Positions 60,294 through 64,000 of a stretch of 64,000 nucleotides of DNA are shown in pieces (the first letter of the stretch is position 1; each line of letters opens with the position of its first letter). Made by a program: the position numbers and the translations under genes. The stretch comes from Mesorhizobium sp. NFR06 (GTDB lineage: Bacteria > Pseudomonadota > Alphaproteobacteria > Rhizobiales > Rhizobiaceae). The notes beneath the pieces are model-generated. The model was not told the DNA's origin and searched no databases. It saw only the letters and a program-made list of their open reading frames with translations. The stretch spans positions 62,001 through 126,000 of the forward strand of contig NZ_FOVT01000016.1 of assembly GCF_900115245.1 (NCBI RefSeq), written 5' to 3'.

Positions 60294-60689
60294 TCCCGCG
60301 AGCACGGCGCTCGAACGGTTCACGGGGACAAGGCCGCGACAAGACGGCCGGTCGGGAAGAACAGAACGCGGCAGGTTGGGACAGCCGAAGCCGCGCAAAA
60401 ACAGGGAAGCGAGCGGGGTTCAGGTGCGGGGGCGCCGCGGAAGCTCGATTGCAAAAAGCCGCGACCGGCCGGAACAAGGCCGGCGCGGCTTTTCGCATTT
60501 TACTCCTGGCAGTGATACTGTCGTTCCAGGGCAACGGCGCGGGCGCGTGGCCCAAGAAGTCCTCGCCGGAATGAACCAAAACCAGGCGCATTGTCCTCTC
60601 GACAGTTCCGGCGAAGGGTGAAATTGTCCCGGCTCTGTGGAACGAGCGTGGCCCATGCCGCCGCGCACAAGTGGAGGAGTTCTATTGTC
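60294..60689. other. Intergenic region with terminator, possible small RNA
   Basis: 396 bp without a protein gene. It contains a strong terminator-like hairpin at 60454-60500, 160 nt after the Sel1-like gene and about 190 nt before the binding-protein gene, so 60300-60500 could encode a small RNA or form a leader. Confidence 0.45.
60454..60500 (+). terminator. Rho-independent terminator-like hairpin
   Basis: Outer stem AAAAGCCGCG (60454-60463) with CGCGGCTTTT (60484-60493) and an inner CCGGCC/GGCCGG stem, followed by T-rich sequence (CGCATTTTA). It ends a transcript on the plus strand, either the Sel1-like mRNA or a small RNA. Confidence 0.75.
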
Positions 60690-61811
60690 ATGAAAAAATT
60701 GGGTATTTTGAGCGCGGCCGCGTTGGGCTTGATGATGAGCGCGTCGGTCGCCTTCGCCGACGACATCACCATTTCGGTGGTCGGCCCAATGACCGGCCAA
60801 CTCGCCACCATCGGCGACCAGTTCAAGCATGGCGCGCAGGCCGCGGCCGACGCCATCAACGCCGCCGGAGGCGTCAACGGCTCCCAGATCAAGCTCGACA
60901 TCGAGGACGACCAGTGCGACCCGAAGCAGGCGGTCTCGGTAGCGAACCGCGTCGTGGCCAATGGCGTCAAGTTCGTCGACGGCCATGCCTGCTCGGGCTC
61001 GAGCATTCCGGCCTCGGCCGTTTATGCCGAGGCCGGCACGCTGATGATGAGCCCGGCCTCTTCCAACCCGGTGCTGACCGACGCCGCGGCAAAGTCCGGC
61101 TGGCCGACGATCATGCGCCTCTACACGCGTGACGATGCGCAAGGCGCCTTCATCGGCCCCTGGGTCGCCAAGAAATACGCCGGCAAGAACGTCGTCATCC
61201 TGCACGACAAGAGCGCTTACGGTCAGGGCGTTGCCGATGCGGTCAAGGCGACGATGAACGCCGGCGGCCTGAAGGAGGTCGACTACGAAGGCATCAATGC
61301 CGGCGAGAAAGATTACTCGGCGCTCGTCACCAAGCTGAAGGAGCTCAAGGCCGACGTCGTCTATTTCGGCGGCTACCACCCGGAGGCCGGCCTCATCCTG
61401 CGCCAGGCGGCCGAGCAGAACGTCAAGTTCCAGCTGATCATGCCGGATTCGATCGCAACGCCGGAATTCTGGCAGGTCGCCGGCCCGGCCGGTGAAGGCA
61501 CGCTTTTCGTCTTCCCGTCGGACCCGCAGTCGAAGCCGGAAGCCAAGGATGCCGTGGCCAAAATCAAGGCCGGCGGCTTCACCCCGGAAGGCTTCACGCT
61601 GTTCTCCTATGCCGTGATCCAGGCTGTGGCCGAAGGTGTCAAGCGCGCCGGCACCGACGATCCGGGCAAGGTCGCCGCGGCGCTCAAGGACGGCAAGCCG
61701 ATCAGCACCGTCGTTGGCGACGTCATCTTCGACGAGAAGGGCGACCTGAAGAACGCCAGCTACGACATCAACCAGTGGCACGACGGCAAATACGCGCCGA
61801 TCAAGCCGTAA
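60690..61811 (+). CDS. Branched-chain amino-acid-type ABC transporter substrate-binding protein
   Basis: 373 residues from ATG 60690 with GGAGGAG upstream. Signal peptide (residues 1-23, ending AFA). LivJ/LivK type fold: DITISVVGPMTGQLATIGDQ, two cysteines (DDQCDPK, GHACSGSS) that form the LivJ-type disulfide, and ASSNPVLTD. It binds leucine/isoleucine/valine or other amino acids in the periplasm. No liv permease or ATPase gene is adjacent; a terminator follows directly, so it is expressed alone. Confidence 0.92.
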   Translation: MKKLGILSAAALGLMMSASVAFADDITISVVGPMTGQLATIGDQFKHGAQAAADAINAAGGVNGSQIKLDIEDDQCDPKQAVSVANRVVANGVKFVDGHACSGSSIPASAVYAEAGTLMMSPASSNPVLTDAAAKSGWPTIMRLYTRDDAQGAFIGPWVAKKYAGKNVVILHDKSAYGQGVADAVKATMNAGGLKEVDYEGINAGEKDYSALVTKLKELKADVVYFGGYHPEAGLILRQAAEQNVKFQLIMPDSIATPEFWQVAGPAGEGTLFVFPSDPQSKPEAKDAVAKIKAGGFTPEGFTLFSYAVIQAVAEGVKRAGTDDPGKVAAALKDGKPISTVVGDVIFDEKGDLKNASYDINQWHDGKYAPIKP

Positions 61812-61831
61812 TTGCCACCATTCGTGGTTGG

Positions 61832-61865
61832 AAATGGCCGGGCTTGCCCGGCCATTTTCGTTTTG
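61832..61865 (+). terminator. Rho-independent terminator of the binding-protein gene
   Basis: Perfect 12-bp stem AAATGGCCGGGC (61832-61843) with GCCCGGCCATTT (61846-61857), 2-nt loop, followed by TCGTTTT, 20 nt after the stop codon. Confidence 0.92.
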
Positions 61866-61879
61866 GCCGGCGCTTTACG

Positions 61880-62039
61880 GCGCCCCCCTCTGTCCTGCCG
61901 GGCATCTCCCCCACAAGGGTGGAGATTGGCAGCTTCAGCGGCTGCGCACTTCCTGCAACGTTGGCGATTAGCGAAAGTCGACGCGACATCTGATCTCCGC
62001 CCAAGTGGGGGGATGTCCGGAAGGACAGAGGGGGGGCGC
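61880..62039. repeat. RIME-like mosaic element, outward arrangement
   Basis: Two inverted halves (about 61880-61929 and 61992-62039) with GCGC ends outward, as at 43751-43903, but with more mismatches (for example GGGTGGAG, GGAAGGACAG). It lies between the convergent binding-protein and carboxylase genes. Confidence 0.8.
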
Positions 62040-62084
62040 TGTCCCGCCGACATAGCTATTTCAGTCATCCCGGCAACTAGGCAT

Positions 62085-64000
62085 TCAGCCCTGGCCGTCC
62101 TCCGAGAACCGCACCAGCACCGTGCCGTCGCTGACTTGCGCACCTTCGGCCGCGATCTCGGCGACCACCCCGTCATGCGGGGCGGCGATGGTGTGCTCCA
62201 TCTTCATTGCCTCGAGGATCAAAAGCGGCTGGCCTTTGATCACGGCATCGCCCGCCGTCGCGCGCACCAGCTTGACCAGTCCCGGCATCGGCGCGCGCAG
62301 GCTTCCCGTGGCAGCGGCCGCCTCATCCGCCTTGGCGAGCGGATCCGGCGCCGCGAAAGTATGGCCGACAGCGCCTTCGAACACGGTGACATGGCCAGGC
62401 CAGCGAGCGGTGCGCGGCAAGGTCCTGAGGTCGTGCGCGTTGATCGCGTCATGCGGCGCCTCCAGCGCCACCTGGAAGCGGCCGTCCGGCCGCGCCGAGA
62501 CGCGGGCCAGGATGTCCTCCTCACCGTAACGCAGCCGGATGCGGCGAGCCAGCATATGGAAATGCGCGTAGCCGACAAGAGAGGACCATGGATCGGCGGC
62601 CGGCCCCGGTGCCCCCGCGTCGGTCGCCGCCAGCGCCGCCGCGGCGATTGCTTCATCGCTTGGCGCGGGGATGGCGACGAGAGCGTCCTGATGCCGGCCG
62701 ATCAGGCCGGTGTCGACATCGCCCGCCGCGAAATCGGCGTCGGCGACGAGTGCCGCAAGGAAGGCGGTGTTGACCGTCGAGCCGGCAATCTCCGTCCTCA
62801 CCAGCGCCTCGCGCAATGCGGCAAGGCCGGCGTTCCTGCCCATGGCGTGCACCACCAGCTTGGCGATCATCGGATCATAGAAGGGCGAGATCATATCGCC
62901 CGAACGCACGCCGGTCTCGATGCGTATCGCAGCACCTTCCGCCGCCGCGTCGGGGAATTTGAGATGATGCAGCGTGCCGGTCGCCGGCAGGAACCCTTTC
63001 GCGGCGTCCTCGGCATAGAGGCGCGCCTCGAAGGCGTGGCCGGCAAGCTTGATCTCGTCTTGCGTTTTCGGCAGTTTTTCACCGGCAGCGACGCGGAGCT
63101 GCCATTCGACGAGATCGACGCCGGTGACCATCTCGGTGACGGGGTGCTCGACCTGCAGCCGCGTGTTCATCTCCATGAACCAGAAGCGGTCGGCTTTCAG
63201 GCCCTCGGAAGCATCGACTATGAACTCGATCGTGCCGGCGCCCGAATAGTCGATCGCCTTGGCGGCCTTCACCGCTGCTTCCGTCATCGCCTCGCGCAAT
63301 TCAGGCGTCATGCCTGGGGCAGGGGCTTCCTCGATCACCTTCTGGTGGCGGCGCTGCGCGGAGCAGTCGCGTTCGTAGAGATGCACCGCATTGCCGAAAT
63401 TGTCGCCGAACACCTGGCACTCGATGTGGCGCGGCTTATCGACATATTTTTCCACCAGCACGCGGTCGTCGCCGAAAGCGGCCTTGGCCTCGCGCCGCGC
63501 TCCGGAAAGCGCTTCGGAAAAATCGTCGGGGTGGTCGACGCGCCGCATGCCCTTGCCGCCGCCGCCGGCGCGCGCCTTGATCAGCACCGGATAGCCGATC
63601 TCGCGCGCCTTGGAGGCAAGCAGCACGATTTCCTGCGCCACGCCATGATAGCCGGGCACCACCGGCACGCCGGCCTGTTCCATCAGCCGCTTGGCGGCGT
63701 CCTTCAGTCCCATGGCGCGGATCGAGGCGGCGGAGGGGCCGATAAAGACGAGCGAGGCCGCCGTCACCTGGTCGACGAAGTCCGGGTTTTCCGACAGGAA
63801 TCCGTAGCCGGGATGGATCGCCTCGGCACCGGTAGCGAGCGCCGCGGCAATGATCCTGTCGCCGCGCAGATAGCTCTCGCCGACAGGCGAGGCGCCGATA
63901 TGTACCGCTTCGTCGGCCATCTCGACATGCAGGGCGCGGGCGTCGGCATCCGAATAGACGGCGACGGTGCGCACGCCGAGCCTGCGGGCGGTGCGAATGA
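62085..64000 (-). CDS. Acyl-CoA carboxylase biotin-containing alpha subunit, 5' truncated
   Basis: The frame continues past the window end (the residues before the first in-frame GTG at 63974 read IRTARRLG, the usual family N terminus), so about 15-20 residues are missing. Biotin carboxylase domain with ATP-grasp motifs (KARAGGGGKGMRRV, MEMNTRLQVEHPVTEMVTG) and a C-terminal biotinyl domain with the attachment Lys in ILEAMKMEHTIA. The length and domain order fit methylcrotonyl-CoA carboxylase alpha (leucine degradation), but propionyl- or acetyl-CoA carboxylase alpha cannot be excluded; the beta subunit is outside. Confidence 0.92.
   Translation of the reverse strand, partial: IRTARRLGVRTVAVYSDADARALHVEMADEAVHIGASPVGESYLRGDRIIAAALATGAEAIHPGYGFLSENPDFVDQVTAASLVFIGPSAASIRAMGLKDAAKRLMEQAGVPVVPGYHGVAQEIVLLASKAREIGYPVLIKARAGGGGKGMRRVDHPDDFSEALSGARREAKAAFGDDRVLVEKYVDKPRHIECQVFGDNFGNAVHLYERDCSAQRRHQKVIEEAPAPGMTPELREAMTEAAVKAAKAIDYSGAGTIEFIVDASEGLKADRFWFMEMNTRLQVEHPVTEMVTGVDLVEWQLRVAAGEKLPKTQDEIKLAGHAFEARLYAEDAAKGFLPATGTLHHLKFPDAAAEGAAIRIETGVRSGDMISPFYDPMIAKLVVHAMGRNAGLAALREALVRTEIAGSTVNTAFLAALVADADFAAGDVDTGLIGRHQDALVAIPAPSDEAIAAAALAATDAGAPGPAADPWSSLVGYAHFHMLARRIRLRYGEEDILARVSARPDGRFQVALEAPHDAINAHDLRTLPRTARWPGHVTVFEGAVGHTFAAPDPLAKADEAAAATGSLRAPMPGLVKLVRATAGDAVIKGQPLLILEAMKMEHTIAAPHDGVVAEIAAEGAQVSDGTVLVRFSEDGQG

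Overview
The window is chromosomal sequence from an alphaproteobacterium of the order Rhizobiales, most likely Mesorhizobium or a close relative. Evidence: high GC throughout, a MucR/Ros-type regulator, the gene order feuP-feuQ-(lipoprotein)-cycH-cycJ-cycK-cycL-degP-two-component pair-glnE known from rhizobia, and intergenic palindromes of three families, one resembling the rhizobial RIME mosaic elements. I see no tRNA, rRNA, insertion sequence, prophage or CRISPR array. It reads as core genome with a few accessory cassettes. The first and last genes are cut by the window edges.

Layout. 1-10 kb: truncated MocR-type regulator, Tat-exported L,D-transpeptidase, type II haloacid dehalogenase, class IV aminotransferase, iron superoxide dismutase, a cytochrome c'/diheme cytochrome c pair, a LON-domain protein, a SET protein and oligopeptidase B. 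10-21 kb: secreted SH3-like protein, mucR, sufE, a membrane histidine kinase overlapping a peptidoglycan-binding protein, conserved unknowns (DUF1491, DUF2336, DUF1214/DUF1254) and a class A penicillin-binding protein. 21-29 kb, the most accessory part: an ArsR-SRPBCC-hydrolase operon with an operator on its promoter; a TetR regulator divergent from a two-gene cassette (GcvT-fused flavoprotein plus non-pyrrolysine MttB homologue) that looks like a methylamine/betaine demethylation unit; an isolated DUF3168 protein; and a SnoaL-like protein.

29-44 kb: a small exported protein (FeuN-like), feuP-feuQ, a 17-kDa-antigen-like lipoprotein, the cytochrome c maturation genes ccmI-ccmE-ccmF-ccmH (cycHJKL), degP, a second two-component pair and glnE. 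44-64 kb: PAS histidine kinase, aminopeptidase N, an EamA transporter, an Xre/MmyB-type regulator, a family-4-like uracil-DNA glycosylase, ETF:ubiquinone oxidoreductase, a DUF922 metalloprotease, an endonuclease/exonuclease/phosphatase-family protein, AMP nucleosidase, two tiny membrane proteins in tandem, DUF2147 and Sel1-like proteins, a branched-chain amino-acid-type binding protein, and the biotin-carboxylase subunit of an acyl-CoA carboxylase.

How the genes fit together: cell-envelope work (L,D-transpeptidase, PBP1, DegP, three envelope sensor kinases, peptidoglycan-binding protein) and electron transport (cytochrome maturation, soluble c cytochromes, ETF-QO) dominate. ETF-QO, the GcvT flavoprotein, the amino-acid-binding protein and the carboxylase suggest catabolism of methylated amines and branched-chain amino acids. 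The most distinctive non-coding content is the set of palindromic repeats, some lying between co-transcribed genes.
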